A DNA stretch of 64,000 bases from Prinia subflava (taxonomy: Eukaryota; Chordata; Aves; Passeriformes; Cisticolidae). The notes under the pieces were generated by a model, which saw only the letters and a list, made by a program, of their open reading frames with translations, searched no databases and was not told the origin of the DNA. This document shows positions 32,416 through 43,304 of the stretch, piece after piece. Each line of letters starts with the position of its first letter. The stretch's first letter is position 1. Made by a program: the position numbers and the translations under genes. Location: contig NW_026960608.1 in assembly GCF_021018805.1 (NCBI RefSeq), positions 1,674,001 through 1,738,000 on the forward strand. Direction: 5' to 3'.

Positions 32416-32655
32416 GGTGTGACTCCTAAAGATGTTAAAAGTGCAGCTTTTTGGAATGTTATGAATTCAAAAATTATTGATTTAACTAAAAAAGGGGACC
32501 CTTCTGGGGATGATTTCTATTCTTTGCTTGCTAAAATCCAAGCTGTAGTGAGTGAGCAAGAAAAAGACCCTGAGAAAATGAAAAAACAACAAAGCCAGTG
32601 TTCCTCATTTCCTCATAATACCTCTCTTTCCCAAACCCATTGTCCCAATCCCTAA
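32416..32655 (+). pseudogene. Gag matrix remnant of ERV-A
   Basis: Reads GVTPKDVKSAAFWNVMNSK, then KKGDPSGDDFYSLLAKIQAV, typical of the class II Gag matrix/linker region. The frame stops at 32655 and the next similarity is 1 kb downstream. Confidence 0.65.
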
Positions 32656-33642
32656 TCTCCAAAGCCTTCTCAGCACCCCTGCCCCTGCAGCAAAGTGCCT
32701 TCTGCCAAACAAATTTCCCTAAACCCTCTACCTATTCCCTTTGTTCTAGTTCAAAATCCCCAAAATGAATCTAGTTTGCCTTGCACCCTCCAAAATGGCT
32801 CCCAAGGGGAACAAAATGGCTGACAGAGCAGGACACGCAGCAGACTGGGCGGATCAGAGAGCCCCGCACCTTAAGTACGGTACCCCTGACCCACCACTGT
32901 CCAACACGTATTTTTTATTTACTAAATTTTACCAATACCTACTACCTTTACTAACATGTCAGTTCTACTCTAAGCCAATCTCTAAAACCCAACTCAGCAC
33001 AAGATGGGGGACGAGAGCAAGAACAAGGAAGACAGGGACCACACCCCAATTCTTCCATCTTGTCTCTTCAGCCCCATATGCTAAGAATCCTAATTTCTAT
33101 ATTTATATTCTATAATAAACCATCCACTACTTATTTTAAATTCTTAGGATTTGTGATTCTTCCTGCATGTGAGTGTTCACTCCCACAGACAGGAATCAGA
33201 GTCAGTATCCTCCTGGGATCTGTGTGGGTCTAACTGACCCCCCTGTACAGATCCCAGACCCCCCTGTCCGGTCTCCAAACCCTCCAGGGTGGCCAGAGGG
33301 ATGTTCTAGGCTCCAACATCCTCCCCTCCGACCAACTCCTTCCTGTCACCTAATCCCTCCTACCCTCTGGGGACCACACCGTCTTTTGAGTCAGCCCCTT
33401 CAGCTCCTCCCCCTGTGCCAGTCAACCTGACTCCTCCCCTGGCTCCACCCAGGGTTCCACCCAGGGTTCCACCCCCAATGACATCACTGGGAATCTCCAC
33501 CCCCTTTGGTGACCCTGCCCATGATTCCGCCCCCTTTTCATGTAGCTCCGCTCACTAACTTCCTACTTCCGTTTCCCACGGTCCCACATCCGGTTCCCAT
33601 GGTCCAGAATGCAGAAGTGACTGGCCCAAAAGCCTAAACCCA
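32656..33642 (+). other. ERV-A gag linker region, no domain recognised
   Basis: Proline-rich, stop-containing sequence between matrix and capsid remnants, including short imperfect direct repeats (CCACCCAGGGTTC near 33.45 kb). Probably the decayed, proline-rich part of Gag. Confidence 0.45.
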
Positions 33643-33940
33643 CAACAAGAATTAGAAGCCATTCCTTTTGCTGCCCCTGTTACCTACAGTCGAAGGGCAA
33701 CCCAACCAAAATGGGAACCTTTCTCTTACCAATGCAAAAAGGAGCTTTGCAAAGCTCAAATAGAATTTGGTTGAAAAAGTGAATTTTTTAAAAGCTTAAT
33801 AGAAGCCACTTTTTCATCAAATATGTTAGTTCCTAGTGACCGCAAAGATTTATTTTCATGCCTCCTTTCCCCCACAGAATATATTCTGTAGGAAAGTGAT
33901 TTATTAAAATATGAATATCGATCTAATATCAATATCCAAC
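33643..33940 (+). pseudogene. Gag capsid N-terminal remnant of ERV-A
   Basis: Frames read QELEAIPFAAPVTYSRRATQ, and after a stop (TGA near 33.77 kb) FFKSLIEATFSSNMLVPSDR and LLSPTEYILWES. The last motif matches ERV-B capsid (LLSPTEYSLWEL). It is cut at 33940 by a solo LTR. Confidence 0.7.
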
Positions 33941-34647
33941 TGTGACGGACAAAAGACTCTCTAACAGTTAAAGATAGAAAGTGTATGTTTATTGCGACGC
34001 CGGGCAGCGCGTGGGATAGCTCCCTAATGTGCACTGCAAAGATCACAGGTAATTACAAAGCCTTTTATTTACAAAAATGTTGAACACACAAAATACAAAT
34101 GCATATTCATACCCCTCTCACTTCCTCTTCTCCGCTTCGTATGCTAATTGACAAAAAAGGCTATTAAGCATGCGTAGTTTGTTCCCTGAAATGGCTCGGT
34201 GGTCCTTTTGTGAGGAGTGGTCACCAAAAGGAGGAAGTAAAACGAGTCTTCCTCGTTCTTAAATTTCAACCTTTTCAATGCAGATGTGATTAATGGCTGG
34301 TAGAACTACCTGTTTCCTGTTTTCCAGGACTATTTCAGTGGGTTTCTGGAAACAGGAGGTCTGGTGTTGTATTGATTAGTTTCTCTGTTTGACAAGCAAT
34401 GAGTTATTAAATGCAGGGTAGCTTATCTTAAATCCGGTTTCTTTTAACCATCCTCTAACTTTTAACTGATTTCAGCAAAGCTTATCTATTCCTTTCAACT
34501 AAATCAGCAACATCTATTGTTAACTGTAACCTTAGCTTTTCTCAAAGTTTCAAAATTAGTTTCTCAAAAGGACATGGAAGAGGTTATTAAAGGACCTCCT
34601 TCCTGAGCTCTTGCAAATCCCCTAATGTGCAGTTGATGCACAAAACA
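33941..34647 (-). mobile_element. Solo LTR inserted in ERV-A gag
   Basis: Plus view TGTGACGGACAAAAG to GATGCACAAAACA. The minus strand carries AATAAACATACAC near its 3' end. ATCCAAC before and ATCCAAT after look like a TSD with one change. Gag similarity resumes right after it. Confidence 0.75.
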
Positions 34648-35221
34648 ATCCAATTACAATAGACCATATAAGTGGCGAAGGAGATTGGGATCAAGCACAC
34701 AAGCAAGCTGGGGGTATACCTCAGCCTGTTCTCCAATGCGTGAAAGGAGCTGCTGAAAAAGCTTTCCAAATTATGCCTACCAAAGATGCTAGACAAAGTT
34801 ATATTTCTGTTAAACAGCCTCCTGAGCTCTTCCTAGATTTTATAGACAGGCTTCGTGCTGTGGTGGAGAGTCAAACAGAAGACCTAGAGTTACAACAAAA
34901 GATGATCCTAGAAGTGGCGCAAACCAATGCCAATGAGGTTTGCAAGAGAGTCCTAGGACTCCCTGTTCATCCACCACCAACCCTGGACCTTCTCGTTGAG
35001 ACGTGCATGAAGCGAGCCATCACAGACCCAGAAGAATTGTGAAAAGGACCCTGGCTCAGAAGCAAGACTGCGACACCAGCCACCATCCCACCTCAACCAC
35101 CAGTAGCTCAGAGAGTCACGTCATCAGTGTGGGCAAGAAGGACACATAACGCGGTTCTGTCCTTTCAAAATCAAAACATCACACACACCAAGGGGGGAGA
35201 GGGGAGGAGAAGGGGAGCCTG
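34648..35221 (+). pseudogene. Gag capsid C-terminal and nucleocapsid remnant of ERV-A
   Basis: It encodes KGAAEKAFQIMPTKDARQSY, the MHR-like QPPELFLDFIDRLRAV and KRVLGLPVHPPPTLDLLVET, then stops at 35042. The following 180 bp correspond to the zinc-knuckle region of the better preserved copy at 41.0-41.3 kb, but with a 2-nt loss in the knuckle codons. It abuts the ERV-C LTR. Confidence 0.8.
34950..35221 (+). repeat. Left copy of a ~270-bp gag duplication
   Basis: It matches 41001-41277 along its length with a few percent differences, starting GTCCTAGGACTCCCTGTTCA and ending GGGGAGCCTG. The two copies flank the 35.2-41.0 kb insertion in direct orientation. Confidence 0.85.
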
Positions 35222-35222
35222 C

Positions 35223-36334
35223 TGCTAGGGCCGTTTCTACAGGTTAATAGATCTTAAAGGTCTAAGAACATTTTAAAGTCTTATACAGAGTTGTTTATTA
35301 CACGAAAGTATAAGTCTGAAGGTGCAAGAGTTTTAAATGAGCGGTCTTACAATCGGTTATGAGTATAAAGTCTTAGAAATAAAATACCAGAACAAATAGT
35401 AGTCTTAACATGGAATTTAACATAACATTCCAGCCTTATGATAAATTAACCTCCAACTCCAGACCCCAAGCAGGGTTCCCGGCTGCGGGGATCGCAGTGA
35501 CAGGAAAGGGTCCCGGGACCCTGAATCCCAAGCAGGGTTCCCAGCCGTGGGGTCCCAGGATCATGAATCGCAGACAGGGTTCCCGGCCGCGGGGTCACAA
35601 TGGCAGAAAGGGGTCCCGGGGTCCCGCACAGAGTCCCCGGCAGCCCTGAACAGAGTTCCGGGGCAAACGCCGCAGGGGGGAAAGGGAAGGGACCGGACCC
35701 CAGGGCCCTGATCCAAGCGACAAAGACTACAATAGATGGTACCTTTAGAATCCCATTCGGCTCCCAGGCAGGGCTCTTTCCTCAGGCTGCGGAAGGTGGA
35801 GGTTTGATTGATAGATCAGATTGATCGATCGATACCTTCACTTCCAACCCAAAGGCTTTTTATCCATATGTTACAAATGCATATTCATACCTTTATCTAC
35901 ACACTACCCAATCTAGGTGCAATTTTCTAAGTTTGTAAAACTATGAAAAACTACGAAAAGCAGTATCAAAAACCTACGCATATAGCATATCTATTAGTGC
36001 AAAAAACTCTGTCTTGCTAGCTTAAAAATTCTATCTTGTTATGTGAAAATTTTATCTTAACATACATGAAAAACTTTATCTTATTTGTGCAAAATTCCTA
36101 CCAAAAATTATAATCAGTACTCTACTCTATTTTTGTTGTCTAAACTCTATCAGTAGGCCTGAAACTCTGTACTTCTACACTAACAACTAGGCACTTAGGA
36201 TATGTGAAGCCTAAAACTGAGGCTTAGATTTCTGTGTGTGTGGCTTTATATATACAAATTTTTCTAAAGGTTTTAATTCAATCCCTGCACTTCTCACTCT
36301 CTGTGGAGGATCCATGGAAACATGGACTCCAACA
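35223..36334 (-). repeat. 3' LTR of ERV-C
   Basis: On the minus strand it starts TGTTGGAGTCCATGTTTCCA and ends GGCCCTAGCA, about 1.1 kb. It is followed (minus 5' side) by a polypurine tract, which defines it as the 3' LTR of a minus-strand element. It contains a block of roughly 60-bp GC-rich tandem repeats (35.46-35.64 kb). Confidence 0.8.
35455..35645. repeat. GC-rich tandem repeat inside the ERV-C LTR
   Basis: Three or more imperfect copies of a roughly 60-bp unit with AAGCAGGGTTCCCGGC and AGGAAAGGGTCCCGGGACC. Inverted copies of the same unit occur at 39.64-39.80 kb. Confidence 0.75.
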
Positions 36335-36350
36335 TCTCCCCCTCCTTGTT
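36335..36350 (-). promoter_or_regulatory. Polypurine tract of ERV-C
   Basis: Minus strand AACAAGGAGGGGGAGA directly precedes the LTR start TGTTGGAG. Confidence 0.75.
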
Positions 36351-37935
36351 GACTCATGTAGACTTTCTCAACAGCCTTATTAATCATCTATATTTGTTTT
36401 AGGTTTGGCTAACTGGTAAATCTGTGCTACTAAAAGCAAGCGAAGCAAAAGGGCAAAAGGAGAACATACAATTGTTCCCCACATCTACTAACAGAAATTC
36501 TACATTACTACAGATTCCCACATTAAAATCCCTAAAGTCCAAAGTCTTTCATGACTGAAGAACACGATAACAGGTGCAAATCGGAATCTCTGTGCAGTTC
36601 ATGTCTGCGTGCTTGCTCCTCTGTTCTTAGATTGGTCAGCGTGTTTCTGTGCTTGATGTTTTCTTCACATTCTTTGCTAGAATTCACCTGGGCTCCAAAT
36701 CTGCAGAAACACAAGCAAGCCCTTTGCCCCAGGTTAATAGAAGAAGTGCCGCAGCTGATCCTGACGATAAGAGAGGAACTCAGGAGACATTTTCTGGGTT
36801 GTGAGCAGATCAGGGCAGGAGGCAGGAACTCCTGCAGTTTATTTACAAAAGAAACTTATATACACCTCCTATAATGTCCATCCATTGGAGGATCAAAGTC
36901 CCACCTTTCAATTTCACTGGCCAAACTAACTGTCCGTTACCTTTCCTCCTCCCATCTAGAAATATGTAAACAAGGAAAGACAGCAAAACATGGCCAATGT
37001 TTACATTAACAAGCGTGAGAAAAGCTGCACATTCTCTTTCAATATGAGCACTTGACATACAGGAAAAAGCTCATGGCAACATCTCACCCTTTTAAGTATA
37101 TTAAAAAAGAAAACAGAAAAAGAAAAATGAACAATTATGTTACAGGAAAAAAGAGAAAGAAAAAAAAACCTGTATAAAGTTCACCAACCTTCATTTAGGT
37201 AACGGTGTGAGGGCTACACGTTGGTCTGATTCTGCCTTTGCTACCCAGGGTTTCACCCTGAACCCCTTGCAATAACCTGCTCAAAATATCTCGAGCAGAG
37301 TCTAACATAATTTAACCAACAACCCGCATATTTTTAAATTTTTATAAGATACAAGGGAATATATGGTGCAAAAGGCAGGAGCATTCCAAGAAAAATCAAC
37401 CACTCAATTCAAAATTCTGGACCCCAAAAGTTCTGTCCCAAAACCACAACCCCAATAACATGCACTTTCCCCACAGAGGTCGAATGGTTACGGTACATAA
37501 AACTGAACCATAGCAAACAAGTCCTCTGAGTCCATGATTAACAGTCCGCTGGCTCTAACAGCATCACACTGCTCCAATCAGTCCTTGTCCAGCAGCTCCA
37601 CAGGATCCAAAGTCTCTATGGAGGCCATATAGGAAAAGAGAGGATGCCAGTCCGTGTCCATGTCAATCAGATCTCAAAGAGGCTTCTCCGATGGGTGGCA
37701 CAGGGTGCACAGGGTTAAACAGGATCAGTCCAATGCACCTGAGGCAGCTCAGCAGACTTGCAGCGGCCGCCTTCATGGCAAAGATCGCAGAACCTGAGGA
37801 TAGAGAACTTAGAAAACACAAATTGAGCAATTGAATTTCTCTCAAAGAATTCATGATATATAGGATGTGGACGTAGAAACCCACTGCAAAGATCCAAAGA
37901 AACTGACCATCGCTGTGTGGCAACATCAACACTTC
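36351..37935 (-). other. ERV-C interior between gag and 3' LTR, no pol or env recognised
   Basis: Stop-rich. No YMDD, integrase or envelope motif was seen, so most of pro-pol-env has been deleted. At 1.6 kb it is far too short for those genes. Confidence 0.55.
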
Positions 37936-38157
37936 CTACACTTGAGATGATGGCTGTAAACCAGCCAGAGAATTTTTCTCTTGTTCTAGAGCTTGGAAAA
38001 CTGTTTTGTTCCCCTGATGTCTTCGGCCTTTTCTTCTTCGCCTCCGACTTTTCAGGCTTGGCAAGGGCTCGGCATGACCCACTGCTTTGCATGTTTCTGC
38101 AGTATGGTCTGGACCCCCACATTGTGCGCAGAGAAACAAGGGAGTCACTTTCTGTGC
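37936..38157 (-). pseudogene. Gag nucleocapsid of ERV-C
   Basis: It contains one CX2CX4HX4C zinc knuckle (CAQCGGPDHTAETC) followed by an arginine/lysine cluster (KSRRRRRKGRRH). It is in the same frame as the capsid ORF upstream, separated only by a TAG at 38158-38160. Confidence 0.8.
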
Positions 38158-39246
38158 CTACTTTTCCTGTTCTCCACTAGCCTGAATATCTGTCTGTGTC
38201 TTATGTTCCTTATCCAGCCTCTTATCAGCTGGCTGTGGAGCAGCCGTTGGGGTAATCACCATAGAATCACAGGTGTTTAGAACTGCACAGGTCTGGATCA
38301 TTTCCAGGACATTAGAAGTCTCTGGAATGGTTTCCAGGAGCCTCTGGCAAGCAGAATTAGCATGGCTTCTTGCTAATTGCTCTACCAAAATATTTCTCAA
38401 AATGCTATCCCTGACTCTCGTCTTTAAAAAATTCATCACACGCGATATAAACTTATGAAAAGCTTCCTCTGGCTTCTGTGCTATGTCTGAGAAGTCCTGC
38501 TTTGGGGAGAAGGATAACTTGGATTTTATCAATGCAGATATCCCTATGTATCTGCACGAATCTAAGACAGTGCGAGAAAGACCAGTTTGCACATCAGGGC
38601 AAGCATATTCACTCCTCCCCATAAGTAGATCAGCTCCGACCCCAAACAAGGGATCGTCTCGAGGCAGGTGGCTATTTTTGACAGCCATTTCTCCAGCTAG
38701 GAATTTCCAACTTCTCTCAAAGGTAAAAACCTGTTGAAGTTCAAACATCACTGCTGCAAAGCCTCTTATTTCATAGGGAAATATGAGATTCTCAAATTCT
38801 GCACTTATCCATTGAATTGCCTCAGTGAAGCTTGTATTATTTTTTGCCACGTCCCTTGATAAGGGAAACGGAACTGCCCACGATGAAGCATCTTGGCTAT
38901 GATGCTGTGGAACCTTGCCCACAGGTCCCTGAACTGGCTTGGGCAAAGCTGCATCTGCAGACAGCAGCTCCGTTAGCTTAGCAGCCTGATTCGGCTGGGA
39001 TATCTGACTAGAAACCTCATCCGATTTCATGACAGGAAAAGCGCGCATATCAGACAACGCTTTTGCCCCGTTATCATCCCCCACCGCCAACTCGACCCCG
39101 CTGGGAGGGCGGGCGGGGGATAGTGACACGCTCAGTCTCTGCTCTGAGCGGGGGGGTGCTCGTCGCGCTGGGCAGGGGGGCGTGGCCGATGGGCCACAGC
39201 TCTCAGCTCCTGCTCTGTCAGCTGATGGGTCAGTGGGCGGGGCCAC
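38158..39246 (-). pseudogene. Gag capsid ORF of ERV-C (362 codons)
   Basis: A long open frame with AIQWISAEFENLIFPYEIRG (capsid N-terminal), DDPLFGVGADLLMGRSEY, an MHR-like KPEEAFHKFISRVMNF, and ANSACQRLLETIPE, as in class II Gag. The N-terminal part is GC-rich and extends toward the leader. It ends at an in-frame TAG just before the nucleocapsid. This Gag is clearly different from those of ERV-A and ERV-B. Confidence 0.82.
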
Positions 39247-39624
39247 GCGAGACAGCGGCAGCTCTGCGGCGGCTCCAGCACTCAGACCCCCCCCCGCTGA
39301 ACAGGGGGGGCACGCGGCGGTGCCGCGCAGTGGCGCAGGGGGGCTGCCCGGCGCGGGGGGGCTGCCCGGCGCGGGGGGCGGCGGGACAGGACCCGTGCGC
39401 AGCAGCCGGCAGGGGGCGGGGACAGGGCAGGGCGGACGCGCGGCGGGGACCGCGGCTGTGGCAGGGGGTGGCGCTGGCAGCGCCAGCGGGCACAGCTGGT
39501 GGCCCCCCCTGCTCCCTGCGGGGAGGCCGAGGCGGCACGCACGGTGCGGCAGACCCCATGGCCTGCCGGGCTCCCGCGCCGGGGCGGGGCCGGGCGGCGC
39601 CTTGGCCTCCCCGCGGGTTCGGGA
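39247..39624. other. Very GC-rich ERV leader-like segment
   Basis: Nearly 80% G+C by eye, with direct repeats of GCTGCCCGGCGCGGGGGG. Open frames on both strands come from composition. It lies between ERV-C gag and the inverted LTR piece and may be the ERV-C 5' leader. Confidence 0.45.
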
Positions 39625-40050
39625 CCCCAGGACCCCTCATTGCCATTGTGACCCCGAGGCCAGGAACCCTGCTTGGGATTTGTGATCCTGGGACCCTTCC
39701 TGCCACTGTGACCCCACGGCCGGAACCCTGTCTGGGATTCGTGATCTCGGGACCCCTTCCTGTTATCATGACCCCACGGCTGGGAACCCTGCTTGGGGTC
39801 AAGAGTTGCAGGTTGCTTTATCCTAAGGCTGGAATGTTATGTTAAGTTCCATGTTAAGACTACTGTTTATTCTGGTATTTCATTTTCTAAAGACTTTATA
39901 CTCATAACTGATTGTAAGATTGTAAGACTGCTCATTTAGGACTCTCGCACCTTCAGATATATGCTTTCATGTAACAAACAACTTTGTATAAGACTAAAAT
40001 GTTCTTGGACCTTTAAGATCTATTAACCTGTAGAAACGGCCTTGGCACTC
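39625..40050 (+). repeat. Inverted partial copy of the ERV-C LTR
   Basis: It is the reverse complement of about 35223-35650: GGTTAATAGATCTTAAAGGT on one side appears as ACCTTTAAGATCTATTAACC-type sequence here, ending GAAACGGCCTTGGCA. It includes the 60-bp GC-rich repeats. An ordinary ERV-C 5' LTR would have the opposite orientation. Confidence 0.8.
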
Positions 40051-40433
40051 CTTTCCCGGGCAAGATGCTCGGGTCCACTTCGAAAATTGGTTCAGCTGTC
40101 ATTTTATAGGGTCAAATTGTCAAGTCAAAATGACCTGAATTTATTTTTTTGAAGCAGAAACCATCTGAGCTTTTGGCAGAACATCCATCCAGATAGAGTC
40201 AGGGCTTGGCCAGGGCTCAGGCTCTAAACTGGAGTGAGGTCCCTTAATACATTTCTAAAACAAAGATCTTAACAGTAGCAGTTATGAAATACTTAAACAA
40301 TTAAAAATGAAGGCAAGATCTTGAAATTACACGTGTCTTTGGATAATTAGAAGAAGGATATTAAAGCACACCAAAAATCAACTGCGAATAAGGAAAATTA
40401 ACAAATTCACATCAAATAATATATCAACACTAA
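40051..40433. other. Unassigned sequence within the ERV-A insertion
   Basis: About 380 bp with no recognised motif, between the inverted LTR piece and a gag fragment. Confidence 0.4.
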
Positions 40434-40985
40434 TCATCTTAGAAAGTTGAAATAACACTTTTCTAAACTATAATATAACTTACAATAAAGGAACTTCACT
40501 TGAGGTACAGTAGGTTCAGCTTCAGGCAGGTTTTGGATGACCTTTTTGCATTCCCCATTCGCATTTGCATAAGGAAGATTATGAAGGAGAATTGGACGGG
40601 CCACATCATCCTCACATTGTCTCTCCAAAGCTTGTGTCAAGCGATCAATAAATGCTGCATAAGGTTCAGCTGCTCCTTGCTTTACTCCTGTATATGTTCC
40701 CTCAGGGATCCCAACTGGTTGGGTGAGTAGCAAAGCTTTGCGAGCAGCATTACACAGTTCTGTCTAGATCTAATTGATCCTCTGGCCTATCATGTGGTGG
40801 GTCTCTGGCCATATCTGCCAGTGTTACTGCAGTGTGAGGATCACCCGCATAATTCTCCAGCAGTTGAATCAAAAGCCTTCTCCATTTTGATTCCCATAGC
40901 ATGTATCGTGACTCTGTCAGTATTAAACTGGCAATATAATGACAGTCATATGGTGTTAAGTCTACATTTTGAAATACTCATTTTA
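40434..40985 (-). pseudogene. Gag capsid fragment of a third class II ERV lineage
   Basis: Minus strand reads pieces like GDPHTAVTLADMARDPPH (stop-interrupted), then PVGIPEGTYTGVKQGAAEPY and AAFIDRLTQALERQCEDD. QGAAEPYAAFIDRLTQAL is a classical major homology region. Both its sequence and the fact that ERV-C already has an MHR show it comes from another element. Confidence 0.75.
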
Positions 40986-40989
40986 ATAA

Positions 40990-41295
40990 TTGCTTAAAAT
41001 AGTCCTAGGACTCCCTGTTCATCCACCACTGACCCTGGACCTCCTCGTTGAGACGTGCATGAAGCGAGCCATCATAGACCCAGAAGAATTGCAAAAAGGA
41101 CCCTGGCTCAGAAGCAAGACTGCGACACCAGCCACCATCCCACCTCAATCACCAGTTGCTCGGAGAGTCACATGTCATCAGTGTGGGCAAGAAGGACACA
41201 GAATGCGGTTCTGTCCTTTCAAAAACAAAACATCACACACACCAAGGGGGAGGAGGGGAGGAGAAGGGGAGCCTGTTCCAACATCAAAAAACTAA
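40990..41295 (+). pseudogene. Gag capsid end and nucleocapsid of ERV-A
   Basis: It reads VLGLPVHPPLTLDLLVETCM and then CHQCGQEGHRMRFC, a CX2CX4HX4C zinc knuckle. The 5' end is truncated at the junction with the insertion. Confidence 0.82.
41001..41277 (+). repeat. Right copy of the ~270-bp gag duplication
   Basis: Direct repeat of 34950-35221. This copy keeps the zinc-knuckle reading frame and continues into the rest of ERV-A. Confidence 0.85.
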
Positions 41296-42116
41296 AAGGG
41301 GAGTGCAAACCTGTCCCACGTGATGAAAAAAATTGGACAGGTTGCCAGGTTGTAGAAGTTGAAAAAGAGAGTGATCCTTTAAATGTGCAAGATCTTCAAA
41401 AACCTTCAGGTTTCATTACCACCAAAAATAAGTGTGAGCCTTTTAAGCTCAAACTTACTTCTCCCATGGTCTTTTCTTCACCTGACTGGCACAAAACAGC
41501 GTTTGACCTTGAACAAGTTTCAACCTTACACCAAGCTGACAGTGAGTATCTTGTTATTGGAGACACAAAACACACACCCTCTGAGATCAAGATTGTTCCT
41601 GGCACTTTACCATCACAGCCAGAGCAAATTGTTCTCTGGGGACATTGTGTCCATCCTCCCTTTTTCCTTCCTAAAGGTCAAGTAATAGTGCAAGCAATTC
41701 CAATTCCCAATTTACTGCCATCAGCACCCAAACCTCATGATGATACTGATCTTTCTGTTTATTGGGCTGAAGTTATGGGTGAACAAAAGCCTTTGATCTT
41801 GTGTGCGCTCGAAAAGGAAGGAGACCTTGTTCAGATGCAAGGAATGATGGACACTTGGTCAAATGTAACTCTTATTCCACCACACAAATGGCCATAAAAC
41901 TGGGAGCTGCAACCCATGGGTAGCAAGGTTTCAGGTGTCGGGGGGACAAAATTGGTCAAGAGATCAAAGAGCATTGTTAAAATTGAAGGACCAGACAGAA
42001 AATTGGCTTCTTTACGTCCATTTGTTGTCGATTCTGGTTATACCCTCTGGGGAAGAGATACCATGTCTCAGTGGGGGGTTCAATTACAAATTCCAAAAAA
42101 ACCCCAGGATTTTTAG
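41296..42116 (+). pseudogene. dUTPase-like and protease region of ERV-A, active site lost
   Basis: The frame carries a dUTPase-fold-like stretch (TAFDLEQVSTLH ... EIKIVPGTLP ... FFLPKGQVIVQAIPIPN). The retropepsin follows. Where ERV-B has IDTGADVSLI, ERV-A has MDTWSNVTLI, so the essential glycine of DTG is replaced. A stop follows at about 41.895 kb. Then comes the flap/C-terminal piece LRPFVVDSGYTLWGRDTMSQ. Confidence 0.78.
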
Positions 42117-43300
42117 TTGCGGCCACTGAAGAGCGCCCCATCCAAAAACTGAATTGGCTGACAGATACTGCAGTTTGGCTGGACCACTGGCCGCTGAACA
42201 AGCAAAAATTGAAGGCGCTCAACGAGCTTCTGGAGGAGCAACTACCTAAAGGCCACATTGTCGAAACTAACAGCCCATGGAATTCTCCAGAGTTTGTCAT
42301 CAAAAAACTGGGGAAAGGCAAGTGGCACCTCCTCCACGATCTGCGAAAAATCAATGAAGGACATGGGGTCCCTTCAACCAGGTATGCCATCAGCTTCAAT
42401 GCTCCCCCAAAACTGGAATCTGGTTGTCATCTATATAAAAGATTGTTTCTTCCAAATTCCCCTAGACCCAGCCGATGCTCTGCGCTTTGCTTTCTCTGTT
42501 CCTTCCATCAATAGGGAAGCTCCCTGGAAGCGCTACCACTGGAAGGTTTAACCGCAAGGGATGAAAAACAGTCCAACAATTTGTCAGTAGTACGTTGCCA
42601 AAATACTGTCCCCAGTGCGTGCCAAAGCAGAAGAAGCTGTCATCCTTCACTATATGGATGACGTGCTACTGTGTGCCCCTAATAGTGACATCCTTGCAGA
42701 ACTACTAGATGAAACTATTACTGCTCTGACTGCTGCGAGATTTGAGTTGCAGCAAGAAAAAGTGCAAAGGCTTCCCCCTTGGAAGTAGTTAGGGCTTGAG
42801 ATTGTCAACTGAACAATAACACCCCAAAAGATGGTGATCAATGATAGGCCTAAGACTTTGAGAGACCTCCAATAGCTGTGTGGGTCCTTGAGTTGGGTCA
42901 GGCCCTGGCTAGGCCTCACTACAGAGGACTTAGCCCCCCTCTTCAATTTGTTAAAGGGGGGAGAAGCGCTAGATTCTCTGAGGGCTCTGACACAGGAGGC
43001 CCAGCAAGCATTAGAGGAGGTACAGTCAGTGATGTCAAGTCAGCAAGCCCATCATTGCCGGCCAGACCTCCCATTCAATTTCATCATTCTGGGGAAATTG
43101 CCACACCTCCATGGGATCATTTTTCAGCAGGACAAAGACCAGAAGGACCCTCTCATGATCATAGAGTGGGTGTTCCTTGGTCACCAAATGTCCAAAAGTA
43201 TCACCAAACCACAAGAGTTGATGGCCCAGCTGATCCGCAAAGCTGGGCTCAAAATGTGACTGCTAGCGGGATGTGAGTTTACATGCATCCATGTACCAAT
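42117..43300 (+). pseudogene. Reverse transcriptase of ERV-A, frameshifted
   Basis: Motifs occur in several frames: NWLTDTAVWLDHWPL, VIKKLGKGKWHLLHDLRKIN, then LHYMDDVLLCAP near 42.65 kb. The YMDD catalytic motif survives, but the frame breaks repeatedly, including near 42.37 kb and after YMDD. Confidence 0.8.
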
Positions 43301-43304
43301 TAAA

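Noticed and set aside
39029..39845. 218- and 260-codon plus-strand ORFs and a 190-codon minus ORF
   Set aside because: Shadows of very GC-rich leader and LTR repeat sequence; low complexity and no domain.
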